Source of the DNA: Atriophallophorus winterbourni
Lineage: Eukaryota; Platyhelminthes; Trematoda; Plagiorchiida; Microphallidae
Assembly (NCBI GenBank): GCA_013407085.1
Contig: JACCGJ010000663.1
Span: 1-64,000 of the forward strand
DNA: 64,000 nt
Direction of reading: 5' to 3'
Shown here: positions 10,562 through 25,000 of the stretch, piece after piece
How the letters are laid out: the number at the start of each line of letters is the position of its first letter
How positions within the stretch are numbered: position 1 is the first letter of the stretch
Made by a program: the position numbers and the translations under genes
Notes under the pieces: generated by a model
Database searches by the model: none
What the model was told of the DNA's origin: nothing
Seen by the model: only the letters and a program-made list of their open reading frames with translations

Positions 10562-12044
10562 GGTGTGTTTTAGCAATTCTTTTGAATCTAAAGCCGAAAG
10601 TTTGTTTCCACATTAAAGAAAATAATATTTGTGGAGACTAGCAAATATTGATGGATTCAAAAATTTTACAGGTAGGTGTGGAATTTGAGCTGCTGTTGGA
10701 TAATGTTATCATATTTAACATGGTAACTGCGTCCAGCGCTGATGCCTTTAAGCGGATCAATTGACTCACAGCATGGTACATGATGTTTGATCATGGTAAA
10801 TTTGGAGACGCATTTACGAAACTGTTGAAGTTCCCGACACAATACCATGAAGCGGAAGACAAAAGTGTGCGCAATGAGAAAATTGATTTACATCAAGCAC
10901 TGGGAAATGTTAAGTTTGTCAGCATAAATGTGACTGGGGTCAACGGCTCTGCTTTCAGATGCGAAAACGAATTTTGGTCATGGAAGGGAAAGGGTTTTCG
11001 CTACCACACCAAATAGCGTCATTTTCGAATTACAATTTGGAAACATCTTTTTAAGTGAGATAGATTTATCAGAATCCCAACGAATTGAGCACCTGGCAAG
11101 CGTAAACCGGTATGGTATGAAAGCACAAGTCTGATCCAGGCAAAGTGACGCACAGTAAGAGACTGCACGTGGGCTAAGATACTGTCAGGTTGCCCAGGAA
11201 TAGACAGATATGAGGGAGGAAATAGAAATATCGTAAACCGGACTGATGGGCGACCACCCGAATACACTAAATTTGCACTTTATATCATGTAGTAGGCAAG
11301 CTTGGTTCAGACTAAACTCAGGAACTCTCGTCGGTGATTTATAAATGTTTCAGCCAGTAGGATTTCCTGAAACGGTTTTTTCAACCACATTTTCGTGTCG
11401 TGTATACTTGCAACATATATTTTAGCATAGCTAATATCTTCAGTAGTGAGTAATCTACCAGTAAACTAAACGTGATCTGAGAATATTTTTAACGGATAGC
11501 GTACCAAATATTTGTTCCTACACCAACCATTTGATTGAAATGTGTGTGCTATCACGGAGATACCGGTAGAGTTGTTTTAACTGTCGCCGTGCTGTCAATT
11601 CTTACTGAAGTTCGTAATGTTGGCGTTGAATTATGTGAGTCATAAGATGCTCGGCTGTTGTGTAATTAGCACATAGATATCTGCCCAATAAATGTTCACA
11701 TTGATAGAAGATTGAAGAACGCTTGATAACGGTTGAGCTGATATACCCACATTTGCATGTTTCGCCACCAAACAAGCCACGACCGGTTTCGTGGTGTTCG
11801 CCCACATGAGGTAGAGACAGTACGAGCAGGATCCGTGGGTCCTGACACAATGGACAAACTTTAAACCTTAATGCCGCCTTTCGATAAAGACCGCTATATT
11901 AAATCACCGTACATGCAGATGCGATTCCACGAATTGGTTTAAACCCGCCTTCTTCAAAAATGGCTCAAACGTTGAAGCTGAGGCTTGCAAGCTTGCGAGG
12001 ATTACGTCTATCAAACTTGGTGCGCTTGTAAAAAAGAAAATTGC
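10562..12044. other. interval with one short dispersed repeat copy
   Basis: Apart from the interspersed repeat at 11114-11233, there is a block at 11770-11840 resembling 29404-29470 and more weakly 730-830. No host exon is recognised; the ORF at 10780-11016 has no recognisable domain. Confidence 0.4.
11114..11233 (+). repeat. dispersed short repeat family S, copy 1
   Basis: Core motifs in order: ATGAAAGCACAAG, ATCCAGGCAAAGTG, GACTGCACGTGGGCTAAG, ACTGTCAGGTTGCCCAGG, AGACAGATATGAG. These recur in all copies of the family. Confidence 0.75.
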
Positions 12045-12677
12045 TTTACCAATGGGGTGCCGAAAGTTCGTGACTTTGGTATAGCGGTTTCAGCGGACTT
12101 TAAATGGGCTGATCAATGTGCAGCTGCTGCACAACGTGCTAGGAGCGAGCTTTTACGCCTTCGATCAGTTTTATCCTGCAGGTCCCCAGAGGTTTTCATA
12201 CCATTACACAAAGCGGTCGTGAGACCACATCTCGAGTATTGCGTTCAAGTATGGTCACCTTATTTGGAAAAAGATATTGCCAAGCTTGAAGATATTCTAC
12301 GCTTAGCTAATTGTATGACTACATGGCAATCAGGTAGGTCGTATGAGGAACGATTGCTGAGTCTAGATCTCTTCTCACTAAAAAGGAGGCGGCTACTTGG
12401 GGACCTGATTGAAACCTTCAAAATCATGTCAGGTTTCAGTACTATTCATCCCAGTTAATTGTACGCTCTGGCGCCAAGTGTGGGTACTCGAGGCCACCCA
12501 TTAAAACTGGCCAAGCGACATGCCAGGTCCATTTTTCGTAATTTCTTCTTTAGTGAAAGGGTAGTAAATTACTGGAATCGTCTTCCTAAAGAAGTAGTTT
12601 GTTCTACTTCGGTAAAGGGTTTCAAGAATGGACTCGACTCTGTGTGGCCTTCATTATTTCCAGATTTTTATCCGTAA
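12045..12677 (+). pseudogene. CR1-like RT thumb and C-terminus, one in-frame stop
   Basis: The reading contains VRDFGIAVSADFKWADQC, RPHLEYCVQVWSPYLEKD and LFSLKRRRLLGDLIETFK. After a single TAA (12456-12458) it goes on in frame with APSVGTRGHPLKL and VVNYWNRLPKEV. The same order is found at 38070-39067 on the minus strand, so the two belong to one CR1-like subfamily. Catalytic RT blocks are missing, making this a 5'-truncated insertion. The end near 12677 (LFPDFYP) matches the normal end of the polyprotein. Confidence 0.75.
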
Positions 12678-15600
12678 GTGAATAATTGGTATGATCCTCA
12701 TGTTGTCTTTGGAACGCACAAATGTTTCTCCTCACCTATTGGTGAGGGGAGTTTTTCTGTTGCATTCCAGATTACTCCCATACCAGAAGATATTGTTTGA
12801 AGTGGTGGACGCACTTGTGGCATATCACCGAAAGAAATCTCGACGCTCGATTAACTCGTTAGCCACATACTGTCCTCTGCAAACTGAACTGAACACGGAC
12901 GCTGCAACTATATTCAAGTTACGCGAACGACAACCACAATTTAAGCGGACCTTGATTCGAAAGGGTTGTCGTGTTAACCGATCTTCATTGTTATTGTATC
13001 GTTTAAACCCCGACCGAATAGAGGCTCACCGAATAACTATCAGTCCATGCGAATATCTGTGGTTTTGAGTTGCATTGTTTTGTCGAGGGACATTTTATCT
13101 GCCCAATTAACCTAGAGACTGTGAATCGCTCAGTACTGCCAAGTTTGACCGGCATTCGTAAGTAATACTCTAGGGGTGGTGATGATGATAAATACGTCAG
13201 GCCAATCGAAGTCAAATCGCGTTGTCGTAGCGGGTTTGAGGACACTGGATGCAGCGCATTTCGCCCTATTGTTTCGTTCAAAAGTTTCCGATCAAGATAT
13301 TATGTAGAATCTACCGGTGTGTTGCGAAATCGAGACATTCTGTGCGCGTTTCATCCAAAGCTCGTAGTGCGACTTTCGTGATTGAAAATTGGCTGATACA
13401 TTCAATGCATGATACACAAATTCGAACAGGTTTCGTCTACCGCTTGAAATGGGCCAACACATCAAACGCGTTTAGCTAGACTGAAAATATCTATCTGCTA
13501 TCGCACGAAAGAAACATAAACTAAATATGAGGAGCTCCGGGTTAATGCAAATCTCCAACAACAGGGATCGCAGATAAGTACCAAAAATGGAAGTGTGTCA
13601 ACGGAGTAACGCCAGGTGTTTGTGAATGGTTACCGGATCATTTATACCGAAAGCCTGGCCAGTGTTGCATGCTGCATGGATGAACTCCAGTATCAGAATA
13701 CGCAAACTAAAACCAGTGTTCAAACCCTTGAGGCGCACATCGGGCCTAAACATTCAATCCCAGTATACGGCAATCCTATTACTTGGCAATAAAGCAAATC
13801 GGTGCTGCTATACATTTAAAAACGAGGCGGGTTGTTTAACAATTGGAAGCCATACACCTAGACAATTGCATACGCAGCGCTTTTGATCGGTTACAGTAAG
13901 TGAACGAGAATCGTCTCACAAATTCCAAGATGGAATGAAGAAACAAACTAAAAGGAGATGTCATACAACGCTGGTGGTGACAAGGGAACTTAAGAAGGGA
14001 CGTAACAGCTACCAAGGACAGTGTAGATACGATTCTCCTAGCCTTTACCAGGTTCTGTGACGAAAATGCGGCATGGAAAGTGGTGACTAGGCGTTCTGAA
14101 AACCTCCCAGCAATCACAAACGAGCAGGCATCTGCATTTCTCTCAGCCCGTGTCCAACACTCACCTGATGCTGCCACCGAATGTGCATATTCCCGTTAAC
14201 ACGGAATCGCACCAGCACACAATCGCAACGGAAATGGAGGTTCATTGGGCAGGCTTGCTCCACGTGTAATACATGGATTTATTGACAACCGAAAGGGATA
14301 ACTCTGCCATAGACTAAGACCTATGAAAGGCAAGCCACAAAGTGGACTTTGAAAATGCATCAAGACTAGTATGCATGTGGTCCACTAAACGGAACAAGCA
14401 AACCGCCAAGATTTGGCGCACGCTAATGTCGAGTAGTTACTAAACGGGAACAGAGAATAAAGATTAACTAATGCTGTATGCATTTTTCGCACAAGCTATA
14501 TCGTTATGGGTGATACTGACCCCGTCCGCTTGTGCTGCATTACTGAACGCACGTAGTAGCGAATTTCGGTTTTGCATGCAGGATTCCACACTCACAATGA
14601 ATCACACTAGTAACTTGGTGGTTGGAATGTTTCTGTCCTCTTTACCTGCGGAAGATATGGTCTCACAAACGAAACGTAGCCTAAAACATTGGCGATCGAT
14701 GTTTTGCATTGATTTTAGGACCATGATCACTAAATCGGTTTCATTGGATGATGAAACACTAATCAAACAAAACTGACGACAACGAGTACGTGATTGTTTA
14801 CAGAATCGTGGACGGTATATTAAACAGTAATCCATTTTCACGCACTGTAACGATCGTTCACGCGAGCCCTGGTTCTGCATTTTGCATACATGGATTTAGA
14901 AGGCTTTCTCGACATATGCCGCCAAGTATTTGAGTATGTGTGTATGTATGAAAGCACAAGCCGGTCCAGGCAAAGTGCCGCACAGTCAGAGACTGTACGT
15001 GGGCTAAGATACTGTCAGGTTGCCCAGGCCTAGACAGATTTGAGAGGGGAAATAGAAATGATAGTGAGACTCCAGCGTGTTTCAGCATGAAGCGCACTAC
15101 CGTTGGCCAATCAATTTAGCACGATGTTAGCCACATAGCACAGAAATGCTGCACGATTGCACATCCGAGTAGTTGAGTGCAGTGAAATAACGTCAAATTA
15201 TCCAGGTGTATAGACCAGACAGGTTGAAATAAATTCGAGATCACGTCAATGAGGGTGAGCTCAATAGACCTGTCAGATTATTAGCAGATGAGGCGTCGGT
15301 TTCAGTGCATGGGTTTTGTTTATTTAGTTTTCTACTACCATGATATTACTGTTTATTGTTCAACAGTCAAAATGACTCGTGGGTGCAACAGTTTCTCGTG
15401 TCATTATATCCCACTGTTCTTTCAAAAGACAATAAACAAGTTTGTCGAGGTTCCCATATCAATCTGTAATTAAACACTAAACAAATCAGAATCATTCTCG
15501 ATGCAAATGGTTAAAAACTGGTCAAAATAGTCAGACGTGGCGGAGATCAAATAACGTGAGGCATAACCCTTTGTATACTGACGTTAACTCTAGTTACCAC

Positions 15601-15941
15601 ATCTAACAAGCAGTCGATTGCTCCGTAGCTCCCGTCGGTACGTTCACTTACCATCGGATTGTAATTGTCAGGCGGCGTCTGGCATCTGATCCATAAAAAT
15701 TAATCATGTGTTCTATGTATACCATAATTAAGCCGAATAACACACAATATAATAAAATACGTAAATCAATTGCCGTAGACAAAGGGTTAAAAGTGCAGCA
15801 TTAACAACGAATCGGCGGAATCAAATGGAAAAGACAAACAAGGGACTATGAATCAAAAAAACCGAAAATAGAAATGGGAAAATTTCCCAATCACGCACAG
15901 CAACACTACCACAGGAAGACGTTTGCGGGAACGAAAATCGA
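12678..15941. other. unassigned interval downstream of sideroflexin
   Basis: Contains family S copy 2 (14945-15185). ORFs at 12691-13068, 13836-14177 and 14471-14776 have no recognisable domain or splice context and look fortuitous. Confidence 0.4.
14945..15185 (+). repeat. dispersed short repeat family S, copy 2 (longer form)
   Basis: The core is followed by the second module: GTGAGACTCCAGCGTG, GCGCACTACCGTTGGCC, AATCAATTTAGCACG, GTTAGCC, CTGCACGATTGCACATCC. A short TGTATG-rich stretch precedes it. Confidence 0.75.
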
Positions 15942-16092
15942 TTAAAGTCCTTTGTTGTAGTAAACAATCGTCGGGGTTCGATCGCCTCGTTTCGCTTTGA
16001 TTTCAGCCTGCAACGAAGGTTCCAAGCGATTGAACGCAATCGAACTGACTTGAGGGAACAGTGCACAACACATCGGAGTCATGAAAGTCAGG
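15942..16092 (-). CDS. sideroflexin terminal exon G
   Basis: 151 bp with acceptor CTTTTCAG and stop TAA at 15942-15944. Encodes [17 protein letters not shown], then [12 protein letters not shown] and the ending VYYNKGL, the standard sideroflexin C-terminus. No clear AATAAA hexamer was fixed within the first 60 bases downstream; AATAAAATACG near 15750 is a candidate. Confidence 0.93.
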
Positions 16093-19000
16093 CTGAAAAG
16101 AGAATAGTGGAAGCGAAATAGGATTCGAGTCAAAGGGAGTTTGAACAAATGAATTCGTAGATAGGTCGTACGATTGAGTAACTAGCGCGGTCATTTGCAG
16201 AAGCGCGTATACCTTCGCGATAAGTGTTCAGGATTTGCCGCCTAGCGCTGTGGTGAGAAATTTGTTTAGTCACAGTAATCCATGTCTAGGTACAACGGCG
16301 AAAATCCAGATGGGTACTAGCTCTGACTCTATTCTACAAAGGTCTCCATGTGCGCGAGTGTTGTTGTGTGACAAGCGGAAAAAATGCGGAAGCATGCCCG
16401 AGTCGCTCTTCATATGATTGCCAAGTGAAGTGTTCGGTATTTGCCACCACATCAAACACTTTCAGCTGCATATTTTGTGTATCCATCTTGTGTTTTGTCC
16501 TTTGAATGTTGTAAACTGTTTGCCGCACATCCAACAAGGCGAAATTCTCAGGCGATCAAACTATGAATTACCTACCGCATTGTTTTCGTGCTGGTGATCG
16601 GTCAAAGCCATCAAGAGCAAATTGAGTCACGCGTTTCAGAGAGACAAAAGCCGTTTTGAAAACATCGCTGAAGCATGATGAGCAATGGAGTAGAAATGAC
16701 AGGTTCATATGTTTTCGGGAAAGGAAGGCATAAACACGACTTGGTAATATATGTGTCTGGCATATGAGGGCGTATTAGTGCGACCGCACAGCAACGCAAC
16801 TTAGACCATGGATGCAATGCACCAGTGGATAACAGTTATTGCAAAACTACGTCGTTCTGTCTCGACCGTTGTAGTCATGGTTGTATGCGGGCTGAGATAC
16901 TGCCAGGTCGCCCATGCCTAGACAGGAGAACAATTAGGGTTCTCGACCAAAGCCTTTGGCTAAAAAGCCTGACCCACAAGGCAGCGGGTTAGGTTGAGAC
17001 CGTGTTCGTCTGACCTCTATCCATTGACCTTCCTGGTATGAGTGACCCTGAAGGTGCTCGGAGATCACCACCCAGCATAGCCCATCACACCACGTTAAGG
17101 TCCAGTCTCAGCGCGACGGGTCTCGACCGTTTGAATGCGTTGTATGACGATGGTTCAAATGTGGGAGGTAATGCGGCAAGAAATTCGTGTAAAGGGCTGA
17201 TGGAATTCTGCTCATATCGAGCAAGGTTGATGGTTTCAGCCTCAATCGAAGTGCATCGTTGTAAAAAGTGTATCGATGGTTGTCACGAATTAACACGGCA
17301 GTTTAGCACCCTCAAAGTAATGCCACAGCATCTGTGCTGCTTTGTATTGATAAAAATTGTTTTAAACAATGACCATTTGAGTCCTAGCGAGTTGTCAAGG
17401 AACAGCATTGAGTCAAGAGGTGAGCGAACCGCATTAAACTGGTCGCCTCTCTTTTCTCTCTCGCAAAGTAACCCTTTTGTTTTGCAAAATATTTTGACAT
17501 GTTTCTACGTAAACCAAGGATATTCCACGTCCCACACGCTTTAATCGCGCTCACTTTTATGATCTGAACCAGGGAATTTTTATTGCGCAGTTTGGAGAAT
17601 ATTCACATGAATAGTGAAACAGCGCGAGTTGAAAAAAATCTTTCGGGCTGAGATTTCCTCCATTCCTGTCACAACGTTTGATGTTGCCGGTAGACGAAAC
17701 CGAAGCTGTATCGGACCGGGATTTCAATTTCTCCATAAAACTACACCGTTTACCTCGTGTTCTTTAAGTGTGTCCTAGAAATTCGTGTGTGGATAAATTA
17801 ACATTATTCGCTGAACATTTATTCACACGAATGAAGCCGTTTTCATTTCTGATGTGAGAAGAGATATCAAAAAGCTGCAACACATCAGCTTTAAGAGTAA
17901 TGTTGTGAGTACCTCGTTTCGGTTTCAAATAGATTTGAGTATAAAGTCCCATTCGAGACAGCCTTAGATAACTGGTGGTTGATAAAATCGAAAATAGTTT
18001 CAATAGTGTTCACATAGCCCATCACAGGGTGACTCCCGATCAAGCACTAAATGCTTTGAGAATGAGTCAGTGCATGTGGAAGTAGGCAGCACAATACAAC
18101 GGTAGTGTCTGAGCTTTTTTGGTGCACGACCCAGCATCACTCTGTGCGTTCGACGAAACTTATTTAAATGGCTTCAACCATGATTTCAAGGCTCACAGAA
18201 CCAAATCTTACTACATCCACTTGATAACGACAAACAGCCAACAAACCAATGTGCAGTGTAAGTGAGAAGATGTGAGCAGCACAATATATCCGTAAAAAAA
18301 ACTTGTTTGGAAATATAAAAGAAGGACGATTTCAGTTAGTTCGCTTTTGTTAGGCGCGTTTGCACGCCGAACACAGTTATTTGGACATGAAAAACTGAAT
18401 CATAAATGAAGTGGATTGAAATGGCAATATCTGAGCGTTCAGTGGGACGATACTTGATTAAAAACGTGAGGGACGTATCATAAATACAAACACGCATAAA
18501 GAGATTTGATTGGTACAAGCCGATTTGGAATAAACGAAGCCGATGTGATAATTAGTTTACAAAATACGTTGCAATTGAGATCTGAGGCGTCGGTTCGGCA
18601 TTTTCTCGTGGGATGAAAATGTTCACAATGGAAATGAGGATACTCGAAAATCCAGTCAAGTTGAAAAGCATGTGGGATCCGGTGTAATCAATCTAGAGAC
18701 CTCTTTTGCCAGCTTGTCTTTCCTGTACTCTCCCATGTACACAGTAATCTATCTGGGGTGAGTTGAGTTACATACTTTCACTCGATAATAAAATCAGAAG
18801 GACGAATTATGTGTGTATTTAGCCTAAACCAGTAGCTGTCCTATTCTATTTTCTCTCTCATATCTGTCTAGGCCTGGACAACCTGCCAGTATCTCAGCCC
18901 ACGTGTAGTCTGTGACTGCACGGCACTTTGCTTGGATCAGACTTGTGCTTTCAATCATTCAAACCATTAGCTGTGCGCAAGAGATTGGGTGCGTTTCATC

Positions 19001-22000
19001 ACTGGTTTCCTGCTTCCGTGTGTGAGTTGTATGATGCTAGCGGATCACCTGAGAGGTAATCGGAATGGGCGTCACTCACATCAACCCGCAAAGTGAGACT
19101 TGCAGTGGAGCTCCGATCCACGGATACCGAACCAACGTTCCACGCCTTTCCAACGCGTCCATGATAAATGGAGGAATGACTAGAATATAGTAGAAAATAG
19201 TAGCATGATAAATACCGTAAAGCAGAGGTTTCGACGCAGACAATAAGCCAAGTAATAGGTAACTAGCAACTGTGTCTGTAACTTCACAACCGCGCGATTT
19301 AACATTTGAGTTTGTTTCAAAACAATATGACGAAAAGCGTTGTGTGCGAAATTCAATTTGATGCGGGTTAAATTATTTCGAGGCAATATTTTGTTTACTT
19401 TTCTAGCACCTGTTACGAGCACTATTAGAGTCTTAAGAGAGAAAACAAATAATTCTAACCGAGTTTAACTAGATAGCGAGTCTTTTCGACGATGTCCTTT
19501 GGTAGACACAATGTTGTATTCTCTAGCATGTACCATGTTTTGAACACGGTCAGCATTAAAAAGTCTTCTAGGAAGGATTCCTTACCATGACAAACAAGCA
19601 AGCATTACCATGTGCTCCAGCCTACTGGTAAACGAAAGAATTTAGCAAAACCGATCAAGCAATCACAATTTAAACCGGGAAATCTAATAACTCTATGCTC
19701 TATGTGATGCATTATGAAATGACACGTGTTGAGCTCGGCAGTGTCGCGCAGGCTGATAGACTACAGTTGAGTTGAGATATGGATTGATTGCCAGACAAAA
19801 TTTCCGATTCATTGTCAAATAAACATGTGTTTCCCAATATAGATTTGAAGACTCTGAGGCCTTCGGTCAGGCAAATTAATGTGCGGGCCAACAGAGGGTT
19901 GAACATGTCAAGTGGTCAGTCCAGACAATAATTTAGCAAAACCTATTTCGATAATAAGACCTCGGTTAAACTTGGATTGAAGCTTACTACCGGTGACACG
20001 AGATGTTGTGGGACAGAAGGGACTAGCATACGTGACCGTTACTGTTGTACAAATCTCGTTTTGACTTACTCATTCCCGGCATCGCCATGAGAATACGTGA
20101 CACGACCACCTTCGAAATGGCCAAACGACCAACAACCGTTGACTTGCCGAGAACGGTGCCGTCTTCATCCATGACACTGGTGCCATCGGTGAGCTCGATA
20201 CTTCGCATGCAAGGAATGTTGATGCAATTGGCTGCGCTCACCGCGACAAACGGTACAAAGCGACCGAAAATGGCTGGAAATCGCTATAGGAAAATACGAG
20301 TTAAGCGACAGCACTGAAGGTAGTGGAAGTGGTGATTGATAGTGTGCTCATCGCTAAGCGAAAGCTATTACTATTTTGATATTATCATTGATTCTGTCAT
20401 AGGATGAGATGTAATAATAGAAAGCGCCGATGTAGATCTAGTAGTGATGTGTAGAGGTGCAATGAATGATTTGATAGTTACGTTTTGGCTCAGGAAAAGA
20501 TGGGAGTATGCTGAAATGTAAGTGCAGGGTTTCCATTCTTTCACGAATAAGTGAACGTAATCTGTAGTTTCCAATTGATGACGGCCAGAAACCGGTTACG
20601 AAGTGTAAGTGCATCGCAAAACAAAATCTGACGAACTGTTCATGGGTGGCTGCAGAGATTATAATACTTTAAAGTTCAAGGTTCAAAATTTCATTATTCC
20701 GTGGTATGCCAAGTCGCGGCAATAATCAATCATAAGAACTTCAGCTTGCATGTGGTGAAGGTTCGTGCAACTTGCTCACATAAATTCGGTTGAAAGCTGA
20801 TGGTCGCAAAGGAAAGATGACAAAAATTGATTTGGCGATATCACGCAACAAATAAATGTTTCATTCGAGGTGTAAGCACGCCACCTCGATGTGTATTTTA
20901 TCATCATCATCATCATCACCACCATCATCATGAAGCACCGGTCTGAATCCAGACAATGTACCATTCAATATGAAGCAGGAAAAGTAGATAAGCGAACACG
21001 TGAAAAGAAAACAGCAAACTGGATGTTTGAAAGCGCTTCACTGAAAGCGATTTTGTATTTGTCTTGTATGTTTAACGCTATAGCAATATAATAAAATGAT
21101 CAAGCATAAAACGTTATGATACACAATGAGATAAATTGGTGTCATTGACTTCGGTTTGTTAACATATCACGTAAGGTTCCTAGCCATTTGCTAGGCGGAT
21201 CATTTGGACGCGACCCGGGAACACAAGAAAATTATCCATTGAGCCTACAATGGGATGAGCTTCTTCATCCCACTGCGCCGTGGCATTGCTTGGGCGCCGG
21301 TTGTTTCTTCCAAGCTTCGACTAATACTGCTACCAAAGCACCGTATAGTGACCAGGCATCCAAAGGCATGTCTCAACCATCTGTATCTACTTTTTTCATA
21401 TTTCTTAGCTTCTACAGACCCAAGTTAGGAATGTTGTCGGTCTCCTTCGGTCGACATCCACCATGGATGTAAATCGCAGGCGAGGGAAATGCATTGTGTC
21501 AAGTGTTCGCTACTTGCCACCGAGAACAGAAACGAAAACTCACTTGTACTTGCTTGTTAATTGCTAACGCAGTAGCCACCGCACCCGTTGTGGCCAGTGC
21601 ATACGACAACGATAGCCGACTGCCAAGAAACAGAGAAAGCAAAGCAAATGCTGTGATAAAAATGCAGATTAATAACACGAGGTAGCAGAAAACATTGGCC
21701 TACAAGTTAGAGTAATGGCACACATAAACGAATGAATACAGTGTGTAAGGAATTCAGGCCAGTAGAGCTGTGTTAATCGAGTTAGCCACTTAACTCGGTG
21801 TGAATCAATGATACAGACCACGTGATTGTTGGATAAGCCAACCGTGGTTGAGCAACGCTTGTCTAGAATACAATCGTAAAGTGAAGGTGCGATCATAACG
21901 TGTTCTCGGATCAAGCGATTCTCGACATCAGATGGTCTAACACTCTTTCAAGTCAACATATAGAACAGCCTAAAGAGCGTGCGAGTGCAACCTTATTCCA

Positions 22001-25000
22001 CAATATAGGTGTGTGAAAAGAAGATTAACAAAAGTAGCCAAACCACACTACCCGATGGTGGTAGCGGATGGCAGTATATTAACCTCACAAGCAACCATGA
22101 GAAACAAAATAGCAGACTCTGTGCTCAAAATCGTTTAGCTGAAGTCTTACAAACCTCTTCAGCTACCTGATAGGATAACATCGTTATCACCTCATACCAC
22201 AACCCAGTGTGTTCTTTCAATACATCGCGTGCGCCTAATCCAACCGGAGCGTTCACCGATTGCGTATGTCACTCAAGCTAACAAATCTTAATAAACGAAC
22301 GTTTGTACGCATTCGACAAGGGGCATTTTTGATCCGTGCACTTGATAGCATGGACACCGGTATTTGTCTTTTGTCGGAAAGCAAGTTACATACCTCCACT
22401 TGCGTTATACGTTTGGCTGATCCATCGAACTGACGGGACGCATATCAATTCGATGCTTTGGTGTAAGGCATGTGCGAAGCGCATTAGCGATAAGCGGTAA
22501 TCACAAACTTTCGGATTATACACAGAACACCAACCTCCGTCTCAACAGAAGAGCAAAAAGCGCCGAAAAAACCGACGACGTCAATTGCGAACTCGTAATA
22601 GTTCGGGTTTGGGAAAGATTGCATTTGAACGGTTCGAGTGACATCTTAGGAAGTATGAGAGAATGGACAACGTCAGCCGCTATCGAACGATCGTCCATGT
22701 CGGTCAAACGAGCCGTGCGTGGCGATGGCTTGAAGTGTACCGGTTGGCACGAAATCGACTGACAAATCAGATCGAAGTGGCAACCGGGACAGACATGCTC
22801 GTGGATCAGTGTTGTGATTGTTTGATTTGCCTATATAAGATAGGCGTGCTTTGTTCACTGTCTTGTGCGTAATAAACGCATTTGACCAATCCGGCTTTGT
22901 CTTGTGTTGTGGGAATCGTGGGTGAACGCGATTAGCGTTGGACAGGTTGACCTCAGGGATGAATCGAGACACAATCTTTAAACGGATGTGATACGCGGGG
23001 TAAACGTGTTTAACATTGGACCGATAGGGAGCCAGGTGTCGGCCAGATGCCGCCCGTTAACCTGGAATGACCTAACGCAATGATTTCCGGCCTTTATCCC
23101 CACCCGCTGCAATAAGAGTAAATTACTTACCCGGGTCTGTAACGAATCTTTCTCAAAGTTAACTCTCTGTGATGTTAATATGAAATTAGTAGAAAGTTTC
23201 GTTTATCTGGGCAGGTGCTATACTGCTAGATGTGAACAACGGAATCTCACAGTGTGTAGCGTATACTGGCCTCCATCATTTGCGGCAACACCCGGATGTT
23301 TCCCTCTACACTAAAGGTGCACGGATGTGCAATCGTGCAGTACTTGTGTGCTGTGCGGCCAACACCGTGCTAAACTGATTGGCCAACGGTAGTGAGCTGC
23401 ATGTTGAAACACGCTGGAGTCTCACTACCATTTCTATTTCTATTTCCTCCCCCATATCTGTCTAGTCCTGGGCAACCTGACAGTATCTGAGCCACGTGCA
23501 GTCTCTGACTGTGCGACACTACCTGGATTAGGCTTGTGCTTTCATAAGCATAATATAAGCAGTATGGAGTGCCGTGCTTCTTGATGCTCGTGAATCCTGG
23601 CCGATCCAAGTGGACGATGCATGCCAGCCTTCGATATAACAAATCCGTTATCGACTCATAATTGCTCACATTCCATAACAGCATCACGTTCTTAATATAA
23701 ATATCTAACAACAAGTGGTCTGAACAAAAGGTCTCAAAGAAATGTGTATGCTAGCTTATTTTTGAGTGTGAGGGCACATTTTATGAACATCTCTTCGCCG
23801 CCTACCATCCACACCCCTTATTCGTTGATGCTGGACGAAACGCCACGATCGATAAATGACGTGCTGTACTTGGATCAATATGACTGCCTAGGTTCAGACG
23901 GAAATATTTGTTTACAAAGTGAAAAGCATTCGTCTTGATTGGTATGTAGCTCTGAGAGGTTAAATGGTTAAAGTTTATCACATTTGTTGCATCCATACGA
24001 CGAAATATGTTTTGTGTATTCCGAATGTATTACATCCTTGATGATAACGGAGCAGCTGCACAGTAACAGTCCAATAGTGGTTGTGCGTCACAAGTGACCG
24101 AAACGACTGGCAATAAGAACACACGTTACGAGATCTTAAATCGTTCGAGAAACTCGCGGGCATTGTGCTTATGAAACCGTCTCGATAGGCATTACTACGG
24201 TTATTTGTTTACTTCCCTATCGTTTACACTCCAATTCTGCTTCGAAACCGTAGGCATTCTCCGGGTGGAGAATACATAATCGGGGACACTCCACTTTGGA
24301 AAGCATAGAAGAGACAGACAATATTATACTCTGCGCTAGGTCGCGAAGTGAATGAGACAAAAACTATCTTATTGCTCGAGACGTATTCACTGTGTGAAAT
24401 ACACATATCTACGCATGAGCATACAGAGTTCAGAAAACGATGGCGACAAATGGTATTGATCACTTGGTTATTTGCTACCGAATCTGAGGAATGTTTAGAC
24501 GACCACTTCACCACTAATAACTGTCTCATAGCCTGATGTGTTTGGCCAAATGTAAACAGAACCGCCATTGAAACGATTGTATGCGTGCATTTCAAAACCG
24601 GATAAGCCACGAGAGAAAACGATTTAGACCAGACCAACTAAATGTAGAGTGTAGTAGCCGAAAACGATAGTGTCATCGTCGGTTTAGTTTTTCGTTGCTA
24701 CGCGAAAATCATGCGGTTGCGGTCTATGAAAAATCACTCGCTGAAAATGTACGGCCAATCAAGTATCACTTTTGTAAAAGGGTGTCTACATCCTGTCTGA
24801 CAGTCCTGTCCTGAGCTACCGACAACATTGAGCAAGTGGTTCAAGGTGGCATGACTTGCTAGTATAGGTCAACAAAAAAGGATGTTAAGGAAAATATTTC
24901 AGTGGCATAGATGGCAGAATCATATACATAATCTGCCTTGGTAGAAGACGGCGTGTTGCATATGATTACAGCTTTTAATGAAAATCGAATACGCAATGTA

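Noticed and set aside
10780..11016. A small gene of 78 residues
   Set aside because: No domain, no splice signals and no repeated conservation in the window.
20045..20317. Plus-strand 90-residue ORF
   Set aside because: It is the antisense shadow of sideroflexin exon E.
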